From: an uncultured Bacteroidales bacterium
GTDB lineage: Bacteria > Bacteroidota > Bacteroidia > Bacteroidales > F082
DNA length: 64,000 bases
Reading direction: 5' to 3'
Assembly (NCBI GenBank): GCA_900315175.1
Contig: OMYA01000005.1
Coordinates: 310,001 to 374,000 of the forward strand
Of this stretch, positions 1 through 8,955 are shown one piece after another (the stretch's first letter is position 1; each line of letters begins with the position of its first letter). The translations under genes and the position numbers were made by a program. A model generated the notes under the pieces. The model was not told the DNA's origin and did no database searches. It was given only the letters and a program-made list of their open reading frames with translations.

Positions 1-594
1 AGGTGTCATGCCGACGATTTTATTGTCGACAAGCACATATGCGCCTTTGGGCGTGGTTTTTACGGTAATATATCCGACATCTGTTTTCGGCTTCTCAACT
101 TCTTTCACGGGCGGGCCAACAGGTGCGGCAACGGGGGCGACATTACTGGCGTTTTCAAGCTTTTCCAAACGCTTCACCAGGTCTTCGTCTACGGCAGGCT
201 TGTTGACGAGAGTCAGTTCATAGCCTTTTTTGGGTTCCAAGTCGAATGGCAACGTAAATTCAATGGAACTGAAATCGGGATGCGAGATCTTCAGATAATC
301 GGCATATTTTGCAGTGAGATACACCCACACCTCGCCAGTCTTGTATTCGAGCACTATGAAAGTGCCGCCGTTGCCTTCAAAGCGCAGCTCACGGCGTTGT
401 TTGTCGGTGATGTTTTCGGTTCGCACCTTAATCACTGCAAAAGGCAAGTCATTGTCATCGGTCTGATAATTCTGGTCAGGATTGATGTTGACAAAGCCCG
501 GAACCTCCTTGAAAGAACCTTCTTTTACCAAAAGCTGTGCGAAGGAAAATACAGTTGACATCAGTAAAACTGCAAATAACACTATTCTTTTCAT
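1..594 (-). CDS. PEGA-domain secreted protein (3' end outside window)
   Basis: The minus-strand frame is open from an ATG at 594 to the window edge (198 codons seen), so the C-terminus is missing. Residues 1-19 form a signal peptide ending in FSFAQ. The middle (about 20-125) is a beta-rich region I do not recognise. A proline/alanine/valine-rich linker follows at about 150-170, and the last visible residues (ITVKTTPKGAYVLVDNK) are the start of a PEGA domain, a beta-sandwich found in surface or periplasmic proteins. A well-formed promoter lies just upstream, giving a very short leader. The exact role is unknown; a cell-surface or periplasmic location is inferred from the signal peptide. Confidence 0.75.
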   Translation of the reverse strand, partial: MKRIVLFAVLLMSTVFSFAQLLVKEGSFKEVPGFVNINPDQNYQTDDNDLPFAVIKVRTENITDKQRRELRFEGNGGTFIVLEYKTGEVWVYLTAKYADYLKISHPDFSSIEFTLPFDLEPKKGYELTLVNKPAVDEDLVKRLEKLENASNVAPVAAPVGPPVKEVEKPKTDVGYITVKTTPKGAYVLVDNKIVGMTP

Positions 595-614
595 GTCAAT
601 GATGATTATGTCTG

Positions 615-645
615 CAAAATTACACATAATTCAGTTATTAACCAA
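615..645 (-). promoter_or_regulatory. Bacteroidota promoter of the PEGA-domain gene
   Basis: On the minus strand TTG (645-643) is followed after 20 nt by TAATTTTG (622-615), which matches the Bacteroidota -33/-7 consensus. The predicted start is near 608, leaving a leader of roughly 14 nt before the ATG at 594. Confidence 0.6.
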
Positions 646-710
646 AAATTGTCAAAGATTTCTCCGCTTTGTTTCGCTTCGGTTGAGATGACGGAAAGAG
701 ATAATAAAAA

Positions 711-737
711 TAGAGACGCCACGATGTGACGTCTCTA
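711..737. terminator. Hairpin TAGAGACG/CGTCTCTA, terminator-like repeat
   Basis: TAGAGACG (711-718) and CGTCTCTA (730-737) form a stem downstream of gdhA. Near-identical copies stand after rmuC (22708-22736) and pckA (26352-26380), so this is a dispersed element that probably serves as a terminator. On the minus strand the stem is followed by a weak T-rich stretch. Confidence 0.55.
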
Positions 738-776
738 CTAAAGTCTAATGTCTAAAGACTAAGGTCTAAAGACTAG
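738..776. repeat. Short intergenic repeats of the TAAAGACTAA type
   Basis: The stretch is built from imperfect copies of an 8-10 nt unit, read as CTAAAGTCTAATGTCTAAAG and similar. The same family appears at 17847-17877, 17923-17953, 22679-22706 and 61231-61303. It lies directly downstream of gdhA and overlaps its stop codon. Confidence 0.6.
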
Positions 777-2116
777 ATGATACCCTGAGCTAACATAGCT
801 TTTGCAACGCGCATGAAGCCGGCGATGTTGGCGCCCTTCACGTAGTTGATAGTACCGTCAGCCTGTTTACCATACTCAACGCACATGTCATAAATGTCGT
901 TCATGATCTTGTGGAGTTTCTGGTCAACTTCTGGAGCTGTCCAGTTGATGTGAGCTGCGTTCTGGCAGATCTCGAGACCTGATGTAGCAACACCACCTGC
1001 GTTGACAGCTTTACCTGGAGCGAATGGGATACCTGCCTTCTGGAATGCCTCGATAGCGCCTGGTTGGCAACCCATGTTAGAAACTTCAGCGACATACTGT
1101 ACGCCGTTCTTGAGCAATTCCTTAGCATCTTCTTCTGCCATTTCATTCTGGAATGCGCATGGGCATGCGATATCGCATTTCACTGTCCAAGCTTTCTTAC
1201 CAGCGGTGAATTTAGCTTTGCCTGGGAATTTGTCGGCCATATCCTGAACCTTGTTACGGTTTGAAGCACGCATATCGAGCATGTAGTCGATCATTTCGCT
1301 TGTGATACCGTCAGCGATTTCGCAAACGCCGTCTGGGCCAGAGATAGCGACGACCTTAGCGCCGAGTTCTGTAGCTTTGATAGCTGCACCCCATGCCACG
1401 TTACCGAAGCCTGAGAGAGCGACTTTCTTGCCCTGCATTGTCTCACCTTTCTGGTGAACCATGCGGTCGACGTAGTACATAGCACCAAAACCTGTAGCTT
1501 CTGGACGAATCAAAGAACCACCCCAGCCATAGCTCTTGCCTGTAAGAGCGCCTGTGCTGTGCTCGCGAGCGAGTTTCTTGTAAGCGCCATAGAGGTAACC
1601 GATTTCACGGCCGCCGACACCGACGTCACCAGCTGGTGAATCCTGGTCTGCACCGATGTTTCTCCAAAGCTCATACATGAAAGCCTGGCAGAAACGCATG
1701 ATTTCAGCGTCTGATTTTCCTGTTGGATCGAAATCAGCACCACCTTTACCACCACCGAGTGGAAGGTTTGTCAATGAGTTCTTGAAAATCTGCTCGAAGC
1801 CCAAGAACTTAAGCATTGAAACGTTAACTGCTGGGTGGAAGCGGAGACCGCCTTTGTATGCGCCGAGAGCAGCATTGTACTGTACACGGTAACCTAAGTT
1901 AACCTGCACCTGACCTTTGTCGTCAACCCATGTCACACGGAATGTGAAGATACGATCTGGTTCAACTAAACGCTCAACGATCTTAGCTGCTTCAAATTCT
2001 GGATGTTTGTTGTAAACTTCTTCAATTGATTCGAGCACTTCGCGAACTGCCTGCAAATACTCTTTTTCGCCTGGATGTTTCTTTTCCAGGTTTTCCATGA
2101 TAGTTTGTACTTTCAT
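773..2116 (-). CDS. gdhA: NADP-type glutamate dehydrogenase
   Basis: This is a hexameric-type glutamate dehydrogenase, catalysing 2-oxoglutarate + NH4+ + NAD(P)H to glutamate in the cytoplasm. The 447 residues match the usual family length. The dimerisation and substrate domain covers about 55-185 and contains the catalytic-lysine motif PLGGGKGGADFDP (about 119-131). The Rossmann NAD(P)-binding domain follows, with the nucleotide loop LSGFGNVAWGAA near 235-246. The ATG at 2116 is preceded by a good promoter and a leader of about 60 nt. It is monocistronic and is followed by a hairpin repeat. NADP preference is inferred from the subfamily, not proven by the sequence. Confidence 0.97.
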   Translation of the reverse strand: MKVQTIMENLEKKHPGEKEYLQAVREVLESIEEVYNKHPEFEAAKIVERLVEPDRIFTFRVTWVDDKGQVQVNLGYRVQYNAALGAYKGGLRFHPAVNVSMLKFLGFEQIFKNSLTNLPLGGGKGGADFDPTGKSDAEIMRFCQAFMYELWRNIGADQDSPAGDVGVGGREIGYLYGAYKKLAREHSTGALTGKSYGWGGSLIRPEATGFGAMYYVDRMVHQKGETMQGKKVALSGFGNVAWGAAIKATELGAKVVAISGPDGVCEIADGITSEMIDYMLDMRASNRNKVQDMADKFPGKAKFTAGKKAWTVKCDIACPCAFQNEMAEEDAKELLKNGVQYVAEVSNMGCQPGAIEAFQKAGIPFAPGKAVNAGGVATSGLEICQNAAHINWTAPEVDQKLHKIMNDIYDMCVEYGKQADGTINYVKGANIAGFMRVAKAMLAQGII

Positions 2117-2182
2117 TACTTTTGTATTTAAAGTGTTAATACGATTATTAATTATCTATGAATTTTCCTTTAAAATTTTCCG

Positions 2183-2213
2183 CAAAATTATAACTTATTT
2201 TGATATTAAACAA
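2183..2213 (-). promoter_or_regulatory. Promoter of gdhA
   Basis: TTG (2213-2211) is separated by 20 nt from TAATTTTG (2190-2183) on the minus strand. The expected start is near 2176, giving a leader of about 60 nt. Confidence 0.65.
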
Positions 2214-2231
2214 TTATTTTCAAAAATATTT

Positions 2232-2885
2232 TTATCTCCTTGTCCCAACGTAATTTCCATTATCCCAAACCAATATTTTGCTGACACTTCCATCCATATT
2301 GAAGTGAATCTCCTCCCCGTCTTTCACGTTGTCTTTGTAATGAATCTCGACATTTTGATACACTCCGCCTTCCGAATAACCCTTCTGAACGCCAGTACCC
2401 CTAATGTATACCGCATTGCTCCCAATGCTTCCGTCCTGGTAATACATCAACCAGCTGCCATGCATCATGCCGTCAAGATATTCCCCCTCCATGAACTGCT
2501 TGCCATTGTCATACCATTCGTAATACAAACCGTTCAAAACACCATCCTGGTATGTCGATAATTTAACCAAAGTGCCAAAGACATTGTACTCCTGCACAAC
2601 TCCGTCATATTGATTGTCTTTGTAATACGATTTCTCTTCGAGATTTCCGTTCTCATACCAACGAGTAGCCTCGCCGTTCAACATGTTCATCGAATATGTC
2701 GCCTCCATCTCCGGATTCCCATTACGATAATACCATTTGCACACGCCATCAAGCTTGCCGTCCTTATACCTTAGTTCAGACTTCAAAACTCCATCGTCCC
2801 AATACGAAACAACAGGCGCGTCTTTTTCTTTACAGGAAAATAAAACATTGATTATCAATAATATATAAATAATCTTATTTCTCAT
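2232..2885 (-). CDS. MORN-repeat lipoprotein (YwqK-like)
   Basis: The 217-residue protein has a lipoprotein signal ending in LFSC (Cys about residue 17). About seven MORN_2-type repeats follow from residue 30 to the end; each has a core like YKDGKLDG or YENGNLEE with Tyr, Gly and Trp spacing. MORN_2 proteins are often automatically named YwqK-family antitoxins, but nothing here suggests a toxin partner. The start overlaps the end of the upstream gene by 11 bp, so the two are translationally linked in the guaA-YitT-binding protein operon. It is probably an outer-membrane or periplasmic lipoprotein of unknown role. Confidence 0.7.
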   Translation of the reverse strand: MRNKIIYILLIINVLFSCKEKDAPVVSYWDDGVLKSELRYKDGKLDGVCKWYYRNGNPEMEATYSMNMLNGEATRWYENGNLEEKSYYKDNQYDGVVQEYNVFGTLVKLSTYQDGVLNGLYYEWYDNGKQFMEGEYLDGMMHGSWLMYYQDGSIGSNAVYIRGTGVQKGYSEGGVYQNVEIHYKDNVKDGEEIHFNMDGSVSKILVWDNGNYVGTRR

Positions 2886-4212
2886 AACCCGTTTTCAACA
2901 AAACTTTATTGTAACCTTTAAATTGATAAACGTTCCAAAACATGTTTTCGTATCCGGATTCTTCAGATTTTTTTTGGAAATGGAACCTCGTTTGGAGCAA
3001 TGGGATTTCATAATCATCCAAATATTTGACCATATGATCGCCAAACAAATCCAACGCGTTAAGGAAATACCATCCGATATCAAATCCAAGATAGGCATAG
3101 TCATTAGGCTCTGTTTCATATCTGTTTCTAAATTTGCAGATAAAACTCTGGACTCTAATGTTTTGATAATCAATGTGTTTATCATCAAAATAGATGGCGT
3201 GCATCTTCATCAGGTTGTCGTTGAAGAGACCAGTAAACTTGCTCCATTCCGGCAGCATGACAACCGTAATCGGATAATGCTCAATGAGTTTGGTCACCTT
3301 ATTGACAATCTCATTTGCAAAAACCTTGTCATTACCATAAACGATGATGAGGTTGTTTCGCATCGACGAAGCGTAATCCTTCACTGGATTGAGGCTGTCG
3401 CTCTTGTAATTGATATTTACAACCATGTTGCGCAACGCGGTGCTGTCGTCGATAACACGTTTCAGCGAATCAGCGTTGAGACTGATATTATCCGTCAGAT
3501 ACTCAGAGGCATTGTAGTTGATTTTCAGATATTTCCACCTCTTCTGATGAGATTTGATGGTATTGACTATATGTTTGTTGCCGACATACGAGCAACTGTC
3601 GATGTTGCGTGACGCAATCTCATTGATTTTGTTGACTATTGCGGTATCGCTGTAGGTGTCTTGCCTGATAATGAATACGCTATTTGAGTGATAATGGTTT
3701 TTAATGAGGCTGTCCAACTGCATCATTTGAGATTCTATCGACGGCTTCACTTTTATCACATTCGGATGATTCTCAACGACATCGGTACGCGGAGTGACAG
3801 GATTCACTATCGGGATATTGTGCAATGCAGCGAACTCGCTCACGATTTTGAAGGGTTTGATGTAAAAAGGTCCGACAATCATATCGGCATCGGCAAGCCA
3901 CGGGTCGGCAATGGCATCTGTAGCTTTCTGCGTATCATTGTCAACATCATAAACCTTCAGGTCGAGAATCATGTCACGCATGCTCACCACCGAGTCGGCA
4001 GCAATCATGAAACCTTCATAGAAATGCAGGAACGAGAATGGCTTTGTCAGAAGCATCTTGTTTGACGGTTCCGACTCAAAAAACTCATCATCGACCTGTT
4101 CGAGGTACAGTGGCACCATCAGAGCCACATGGCATGTGTCCTGTGCCTTGACCTCCGTAGAAGCCAAGAAACACAGGCAAAGCGCTATATTTAACAGTTT
4201 TTTTATCATCAT
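2875..4212 (-). CDS. Type 1 periplasmic-binding-fold protein
   Basis: The 445-residue protein has a signal peptide (about 1-23, ending in VKAQ). The rest looks like a periplasmic binding protein of the branched-chain amino-acid type, with motifs such as HVALMVPLYLEQ, LHFYEGFMIAADS, ADMIVGPFYIKPFK and HNIPIVNPVTP. In Bacteroidota this family usually carries N-terminal LysM domains; none is visible here, so it is the bare receptor-like domain. It overlaps the YitT gene by 4 bp (ATGA type) and the MORN gene by 11 bp. No ABC permease or ATPase is adjacent, so a scaffold or envelope-biogenesis role is as likely as transport. Confidence 0.65.
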   Translation of the reverse strand: MMIKKLLNIALCLCFLASTEVKAQDTCHVALMVPLYLEQVDDEFFESEPSNKMLLTKPFSFLHFYEGFMIAADSVVSMRDMILDLKVYDVDNDTQKATDAIADPWLADADMIVGPFYIKPFKIVSEFAALHNIPIVNPVTPRTDVVENHPNVIKVKPSIESQMMQLDSLIKNHYHSNSVFIIRQDTYSDTAIVNKINEIASRNIDSCSYVGNKHIVNTIKSHQKRWKYLKINYNASEYLTDNISLNADSLKRVIDDSTALRNMVVNINYKSDSLNPVKDYASSMRNNLIIVYGNDKVFANEIVNKVTKLIEHYPITVVMLPEWSKFTGLFNDNLMKMHAIYFDDKHIDYQNIRVQSFICKFRNRYETEPNDYAYLGFDIGWYFLNALDLFGDHMVKYLDDYEIPLLQTRFHFQKKSEESGYENMFWNVYQFKGYNKVLLKTGYEK

Positions 4213-5165
4213 TTGTCATTATGCGGGAGCGGCACAAAGCCGTTGCCCATAACCTCTGCGCTATCAATCACATTGACGAATGCGTTCGGGTCGATGCTGC
4301 GCAAGTTCAGCTTCAGCTTCACCAAGTCGGTACGGTTAAGGTTGGTGTAAATCATCTTACGTTCCTGGCCTTTGAACAAACCCTTTCCGACGAAGCATGT
4401 TCCGCCTCTGTCCAAGTCTTTGATAATAAAATCTCTGACTTCATCAATGTGTTCAGTGATGATGAACGCTGTCTTGTAGCTCTTCACGCCGTCAACCACG
4501 AGGTCGATGATCTTGCTTTCCACCACAATCAGGAGGATTGAGTAGATTGGCAGACGGATTTCGCCCAAAGCGAGTGACGTCAAAGTGATAATAGAGTCAA
4601 CTATCATTACTAACGTTCCGAGGGATATTTTAGTATATTTGTGCAGAATCATTGAGATGATATCGCTGCCGCCTGATGTGGCTCCCGACTTGAACACGAA
4701 GCCAATGGCGAGACCGTAGATACCGCCTGAGACGAGGGTGTTCAGGAAGTAGTCCGGCTTGAAGTACATATTTGTTCCGAGGATTTCGAGCATCGACTTG
4801 TCGACTGACTGACCTTCCACGACTTCGTGCATGAATTCGAAAATCACCGGTTTGTAGCCCCATGTCGACTCCAGGATGAACGTGCATCCGAATATAAGAA
4901 TTGTCGACAGGATAGTCTTGAATCCGAATTTCGGGCCGAGAATCCATGTTCCGATGATGAGCAGCGGAATATCCATGCATATTGCGTACAATGACACTTT
5001 CCATGGATACAATGCGTTGAGCACGTTGGAGAGACCGTATGTGCCGCCAGGCGCGAGGTGGTAAGGGTTAACGAACATCACGTCGCCCACTGCGAACAAT
5101 GCGCTTCCGAAAATAAGGAAGGCATAGGAGATTATTTCCTGTTTCCAGTTGATTTTTTTAGTCAT
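4209..5165 (-). CDS. YitT family membrane protein (DUF161 + DUF2179)
   Basis: This 318-residue integral membrane protein has five or six hydrophobic segments in the first 220 residues. They include the YitT motif NPYHLAPGGTYGLSNVL near 32-48 and GATSGGSDIIS near 165. A soluble C-terminal DUF2179 domain follows (about 230-300, GKGLFKGQERKMIYT). YitT proteins are widespread and their substrate is not established. It lies 42 bp downstream of guaA, and the gap contains a dispersed repeat (5180-5206). It overlaps the next gene by 4 bp. Confidence 0.85.
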   Translation of the reverse strand: MTKKINWKQEIISYAFLIFGSALFAVGDVMFVNPYHLAPGGTYGLSNVLNALYPWKVSLYAICMDIPLLIIGTWILGPKFGFKTILSTILIFGCTFILESTWGYKPVIFEFMHEVVEGQSVDKSMLEILGTNMYFKPDYFLNTLVSGGIYGLAIGFVFKSGATSGGSDIISMILHKYTKISLGTLVMIVDSIITLTSLALGEIRLPIYSILLIVVESKIIDLVVDGVKSYKTAFIITEHIDEVRDFIIKDLDRGGTCFVGKGLFKGQERKMIYTNLNRTDLVKLKLNLRSIDPNAFVNVIDSAEVMGNGFVPLPHNDK

Positions 5166-5179
5166 ATATTTAATTTTTT

Positions 5180-5206
5180 CTCACAGATTTCACAGATTAA
5201 CACGGA
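5180..5206. repeat. Dispersed repeat CTCACAGATTTCACAGATTA
   Basis: The core (C)TCACAGATTTCACAGATTA recurs at 49409-49430, and a relative with CGCAGAT units occurs at 15675-15705 and 15790-15820. It sits between guaA and the YitT gene. Confidence 0.55.
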
Positions 5207-5207
5207 A

Positions 5208-6782
5208 TTATTCCCATTCTATTGTCGCTGGTGGTTTTGACGAGATGTCGTAGCATACTCTGTTCACGCCTTTGACTTTATTTATGATATCATTTGACAC
5301 TTTAGCCATGAACTCATACGGCAGGTGCACCCAGTCGGCGGTCATTCCGTCGGTTGAGATGACGGCACGCAGAGCGATGGTGTATTCGTAGCTGCGCTCA
5401 TCCCCCATCACGCCGACGCTCTTCACTGGGAGTAGCATTGTGCCGGCTTGCCAGATGCTGTCGTAGAGGTTGTCGGCCATCTCGTTAGGATACGAGGCGC
5501 TCGGCAGTTCACATTTCCACTCTCTCAAGCCGCGGATGAAGATATCGTCGGCATCGCGGAGGATGCGGAGTTTCTCTTCTGTGACCTCGCCGAGGATACG
5601 GATTCCGAGGCTCGGTCCAGGAAAAGGATGACGGCCAACGAGCTCGCGTTTGATGCCCAATGCACGGCCCACACGACGTACCTCGTCTTTGAACAATGTG
5701 CGCAACGGCTCCACAATCTTGAGGTTCATCTTCTCAGGGAGTCCGCCCACGTTATGATGCGACTTGATTTTGCAGCTCGGCCCGTTGACGCTCACGCTCT
5801 CGATGACATCAGGATAGATGGTGCCTTGAGCGAGCCATTTCGCGCCTTCAATCTTCTTGGCCTCTGCCTCAAACACGTCGATAAACGTCGAGCCGATAGC
5901 CTTGCGTTTTGCCTCAGGGTCTGTGACGCCTGCCAGCTTGCTTAAAAACAGATTGCCGGCATGAACGCCTATCACATTGAGACCGAGGTCTTTATATGAA
6001 TCGAGGACGTCTTCAAACTCATTTTTGCGGAGAAGACCGTTGTCGACGAAGATACATGTGAGGTTTTTACCAATAGCCTTGTTGAGCAACACAGCAGCCA
6101 CTGTGCTGTCGACGCCGCCCGAGAGTCCCAAAATCACTTTGTCGTCTCCTAGTTTGGCGCGCATCGCCTCGACGGTGGTGTCGATAAACGAGTCAGGAGT
6201 CCAGTTGCCGTGGCAGCCGCAGATGTTCATCGCGAAGTTCTCAAGCATCTTCGGACCTTCCTTGCTGTGGAACACCTCCGGATGGAACTGCACCGCCCAA
6301 GTGTCCTCGCCGTCAATCTTGTATGCGGCATTCTCCACGTCGTCAGTCTTGGCGATGATATGAGCATTTGTCGGCAGTTTGGCGATAGTGTCACCGTGCG
6401 ACATCCACACCTGCGAGGTCTTTGACACGCCACGGAAAAGGATGTTGTCCTCCTCCACCACTGTCAGCATGGCACGACCATATTCCCTTGCCAGTGAAGA
6501 GTTCACTTCACCTCCGAAATGATGAGCCATAAACTGCGCCCCGTAGCAAATTCCAAGCAACGGAAGCTTGCCTTTGATATTCGACAAATCGGCGAAAGGT
6601 GCCTTCTCGTCACGTACCGACGACGGGCTTCCGCTCAAAATCACACCTTTGATATCCTCAGTAATAACTGGGATTTTGTTGTATGGATGAATCTCGCAAT
6701 AAACGTTTAACTCGCGCAAACGGCGACCGATGAGCTGTGTCACCTGCGAGCCGAAGTCTAAAATTAGAATTGTTTCCTGCAT
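5208..6782 (-). CDS. guaA: GMP synthase (glutamine-hydrolysing)
   Basis: GuaA converts XMP, ATP and glutamine to GMP. The N-terminal class I amidotransferase domain carries the nucleophile in LLGICYGAQ (Cys79) and HPEV near 168. The ATP-pyrophosphatase domain carries the P-loop [11 protein letters not shown] near 225. The C-terminal dimerisation domain ends in KPPATIEWE, as expected. I place the start at the ATG at 6782 ([13 protein letters not shown]), giving 524 residues, because an ATG seven codons upstream adds a tail foreign to the family. It heads a minus-strand run with the YitT, binding-protein and MORN genes. Confidence 0.97.
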   Translation of the reverse strand: MQETILILDFGSQVTQLIGRRLRELNVYCEIHPYNKIPVITEDIKGVILSGSPSSVRDEKAPFADLSNIKGKLPLLGICYGAQFMAHHFGGEVNSSLAREYGRAMLTVVEEDNILFRGVSKTSQVWMSHGDTIAKLPTNAHIIAKTDDVENAAYKIDGEDTWAVQFHPEVFHSKEGPKMLENFAMNICGCHGNWTPDSFIDTTVEAMRAKLGDDKVILGLSGGVDSTVAAVLLNKAIGKNLTCIFVDNGLLRKNEFEDVLDSYKDLGLNVIGVHAGNLFLSKLAGVTDPEAKRKAIGSTFIDVFEAEAKKIEGAKWLAQGTIYPDVIESVSVNGPSCKIKSHHNVGGLPEKMNLKIVEPLRTLFKDEVRRVGRALGIKRELVGRHPFPGPSLGIRILGEVTEEKLRILRDADDIFIRGLREWKCELPSASYPNEMADNLYDSIWQAGTMLLPVKSVGVMGDERSYEYTIALRAVISTDGMTADWVHLPYEFMAKVSNDIINKVKGVNRVCYDISSKPPATIEWE

Positions 6783-6850
6783 ATTGGTAAAATTTCGGTG
6801 CAAAATTACAAAATTTATAGTGATATTTTACGTTATTAATAAAAAAATGT

Positions 6851-6905
6851 TATCTTTGCAACGTTAAAGGTATTAGCCGTGAGCCGTGAGCCGTGAGCTA
6901 TTAGC
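6851..6905 (+). promoter_or_regulatory. -7 promoter element followed by GCCGTGA tandem repeat
   Basis: TATCTTTG at 6851-6858 matches the Bacteroidota -7 box, although no clear TTG lies at -33. It would give the gene at 6975 a leader of about 110 nt. The leader contains three tandem GCCGTGA units (about 6877-6898) followed by CTATTAG, which belongs to the TTAGCCATTAG repeat family. Confidence 0.4.
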
Positions 6906-6974
6906 GTGGGGTGTCGTTGGATGGTGCTGATGGGTGACTGATTACAGACAGAGAGTAACTAAAAAAAGAAAAAA

Positions 6975-7592
6975 ATGGCAAAAAAAGTAAAGAAACCGAT
7001 AAGCAAGCCTAAGAGAAAAGGCAGTTCGAAAAGCAAAAAATCGAATAACTTCATCACACGCCTGATTGTGATAATTTTTGTATTAATATTAGCTTTCTTC
7101 CTGATTTTCAGTGTATTCAGACCAATAAGACAGGCTCAGAAAGTCGAGAAGCCCGCCTCTCAAATCGTTGAAAAACAGGATAAGAGTGATGTGAATCCTA
7201 TAGGAAAACCTAAAACTGAGGAAAAAACAGCCGCTCAGGTCAAAAAAGAAGAAAAAGCCGAAAAGAAGGCCGCCGAGACAAAGGCTGTCGAGCAAAGCAT
7301 CAAAGGCACCTGGCAGAGCACTACAGGCGGTGCATTTCTCACCATGGACGGCAAAGAATACCGCCTCGACTTCATGGGCGTCGACAGCGACCTGCCAATC
7401 ATTGGAACATACAGCGTTGACGGCGATTTGATTACTTTTATAAATAAAAAAGACCCTTGCAAAAATGTCAAAGGTCTTTATGAGGTGAAGTTCAACAAGA
7501 ACGAGATTAGATTCAAGTGCAAGTCCGACGACTGCACCAAGCGCCGTGCCACCCTCCCCACCGAATGGGAATGGCTCGACACCGAGGAATAA
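6975..7592 (+). CDS. Lysine-rich single-pass membrane protein, lipocalin-like C-terminus
   Basis: I do not recognise this 205-residue protein. The first 25 residues are very rich in lysine and serine. One transmembrane segment follows (about 29-48, LIVIIFVLILAFFLIFSVF), then a charged Lys/Glu linker (about 50-105). The C-terminal domain (about 108-200) starts IKGTWQSTTGG and resembles small lipocalin-like domains of Bacteroidota. Topology is probably N-in with the domain outside the inner membrane. It ends one base from the convergent small membrane gene at 7593. Confidence 0.6.
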   Translation: MAKKVKKPISKPKRKGSSKSKKSNNFITRLIVIIFVLILAFFLIFSVFRPIRQAQKVEKPASQIVEKQDKSDVNPIGKPKTEEKTAAQVKKEEKAEKKAAETKAVEQSIKGTWQSTTGGAFLTMDGKEYRLDFMGVDSDLPIIGTYSVDGDLITFINKKDPCKNVKGLYEVKFNKNEIRFKCKSDDCTKRRATLPTEWEWLDTEE

Positions 7593-7892
7593 CTACTCCT
7601 CAAACCACTGTTTCTTCTTGACAAACGTGGTGTAAACAAACATCACGACAGCAATAACCACGAGTCCAAGTCGCGAGGCTTTGTAGTCGCCTGCAAGGTC
7701 GTAGATGATGAAGTCACGAACGACGAAGCATACCAATCCTAGCAATATAAGCAGGTATACTACATTCAACTTGTTAATGACTGAGCGTCTGCGATCAGGA
7801 TCACTAATACTTTTTGCAACGGCTGGCATGCCGAAATAAAACGCCACATAGAGGGTGACCAATGCCAATTCGATGATTCTTTCAATATCCAT
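7593..7892 (-). CDS. Small three-helix membrane protein
   Basis: This 99-residue protein has three hydrophobic segments (about 5-24, 43-63 and 73-92) and a basic C-terminus (KKKQWFEE). I do not recognise a family. It starts 2 nt after the stop of the 52-residue ribbon-helix-helix gene and is the last gene of the SPFH operon. A membrane partner role for the operon is only inference. Confidence 0.55.
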   Translation of the reverse strand: MDIERIIELALVTLYVAFYFGMPAVAKSISDPDRRRSVINKLNVVYLLILLGLVCFVVRDFIIYDLAGDYKASRLGLVVIAVVMFVYTTFVKKKQWFEE

Positions 7893-7894
7893 AA

Positions 7895-8053
7895 TTACAT
7901 TCTTTTATTTTTCTTAAGTGCTTCAGTTATAATCCATTGCAGCTGTCCGTTGACGGAACGGAACTCATCCGCCGCCCACTTCTCGACAGCCTCCATTGTC
8001 TTGGCATCAAGACGCAGGACAAAATTTTTGGTATTTTCTTTGTCTTTAGCCAT
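7895..8053 (-). CDS. Arc-like ribbon-helix-helix protein, 52 residues
   Basis: An ATG at 8053 and TAA at 7897-7895 define a 52-residue protein. Residues 9-16 (KNFVLRLD) form the likely beta strand, followed by two helices (about 18-30 and 35-48, with VNGQLQWIITEALKK). This is the pattern of Arc/MetJ-type DNA-binding domains. It lies between the CPBP gene (8 bp away) and the small membrane gene (2 bp away), so it is clearly in the operon. It may autoregulate the operon. Homologues of this size often sit next to SPFH genes in Bacteroidales (recalled, not checked). Confidence 0.75.
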   Translation of the reverse strand: MAKDKENTKNFVLRLDAKTMEAVEKWAADEFRSVNGQLQWIITEALKKNKRM

Positions 8054-8061
8054 AATTTGTA

Positions 8062-8955
8062 TTATAACTCAATATTTTTTGACATTATCTTATCTTCAGA
8101 AACAAACCTGTCGTAAACGAATAAAACCAGCGTCACCACTGCCATAGTGATGACTCCTGAAAGACCAGCCACACCGTTAATCAAATCGCTTCCACTGCTG
8201 ATCAGAAGCATTGTGGCACCAGCCAAAGCGTTGACAGTTCCGTGAAATATGGCTGCCGGATAAACCGACTTCGCCTTGAGCACGAGATAAAGCTCGATTG
8301 GAGTCATCACGAGGCACATTGCGACCATCATGAAGACGCCTGCCGTGCGGTGAACGAAGTAGTTATGTCCCATGAGAATCAGCGGGAAATGCCAGAATCC
8401 CCATACCACGCCGATGAAGAGGCATGCCACCCAGAAGTTCCTGCCTTTCAATGCGCTGACGAGATAATTACGCCAGCCGTACTCCTCCCCGAACGCCGCA
8501 AGAGCGTTGATGGTGATGCCAGCAATAAGTCCGGAAACAAGTGTGGTGACAATCATTATCTTAGGATTCTGCATTGCCATGAATTTTGCCTGATCTTCAG
8601 GAGAAAGATTCTCTATTCCCGGAATTGCCGGCATGTGGAAACCAAGCGTGCAGCCTTCGAACAACGAGTTCACGATGATGGTTGCAGCGACAATCACCAC
8701 TGGCAGCAGCCATGCGACGAGCCACGACCATTTTATTTTGAACTTCAACAAGCCTGTGCTGCCGAGTTTCTCTTTTTTGATGATTTGAATCACTAATGCA
8801 CAAACCAGCGGGAAAAACATGTAAATCGTAGCACAGAGCGAATAAAGCTTAATGTTGTCGGTAGTGTTGTGTATTCCCATGCCGAACCACATGAAGGCGG
8901 CGAAAATCCAGCTTGCGAGGCAAACTATTATTGAGAAATTTATTGCTTTTTTCAT
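8062..8955 (-). CDS. CPBP family intramembrane metalloprotease-like protein
   Basis: This 297-residue multi-pass membrane protein has about eight hydrophobic segments. It carries the three CPBP/Abi motifs: EEYGWRNYL (EExxxR, near 158-166), FWHFPLIL near 189 and FHGTVNA near 240. Relatives include prenyl-CAAX proteases and bacteriocin self-immunity proteins. The conserved Glu, His and Asn residues are present, so it may be catalytically active. It overlaps the PH-like gene upstream by 4 bp (ATGA type), which indicates coupling within the SPFH operon. Confidence 0.85.
   Translation of the reverse strand: MKKAINFSIIVCLASWIFAAFMWFGMGIHNTTDNIKLYSLCATIYMFFPLVCALVIQIIKKEKLGSTGLLKFKIKWSWLVAWLLPVVIVAATIIVNSLFEGCTLGFHMPAIPGIENLSPEDQAKFMAMQNPKIMIVTTLVSGLIAGITINALAAFGEEYGWRNYLVSALKGRNFWVACLFIGVVWGFWHFPLILMGHNYFVHRTAGVFMMVAMCLVMTPIELYLVLKAKSVYPAAIFHGTVNALAGATMLLISSGSDLINGVAGLSGVITMAVVTLVLFVYDRFVSEDKIMSKNIEL

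Noticed and set aside
2097..2561. Open frame of 154 codons on the plus strand
   Set aside because: It runs antisense to the MORN lipoprotein gene, has no promoter or start context, and its sequence has no domain.
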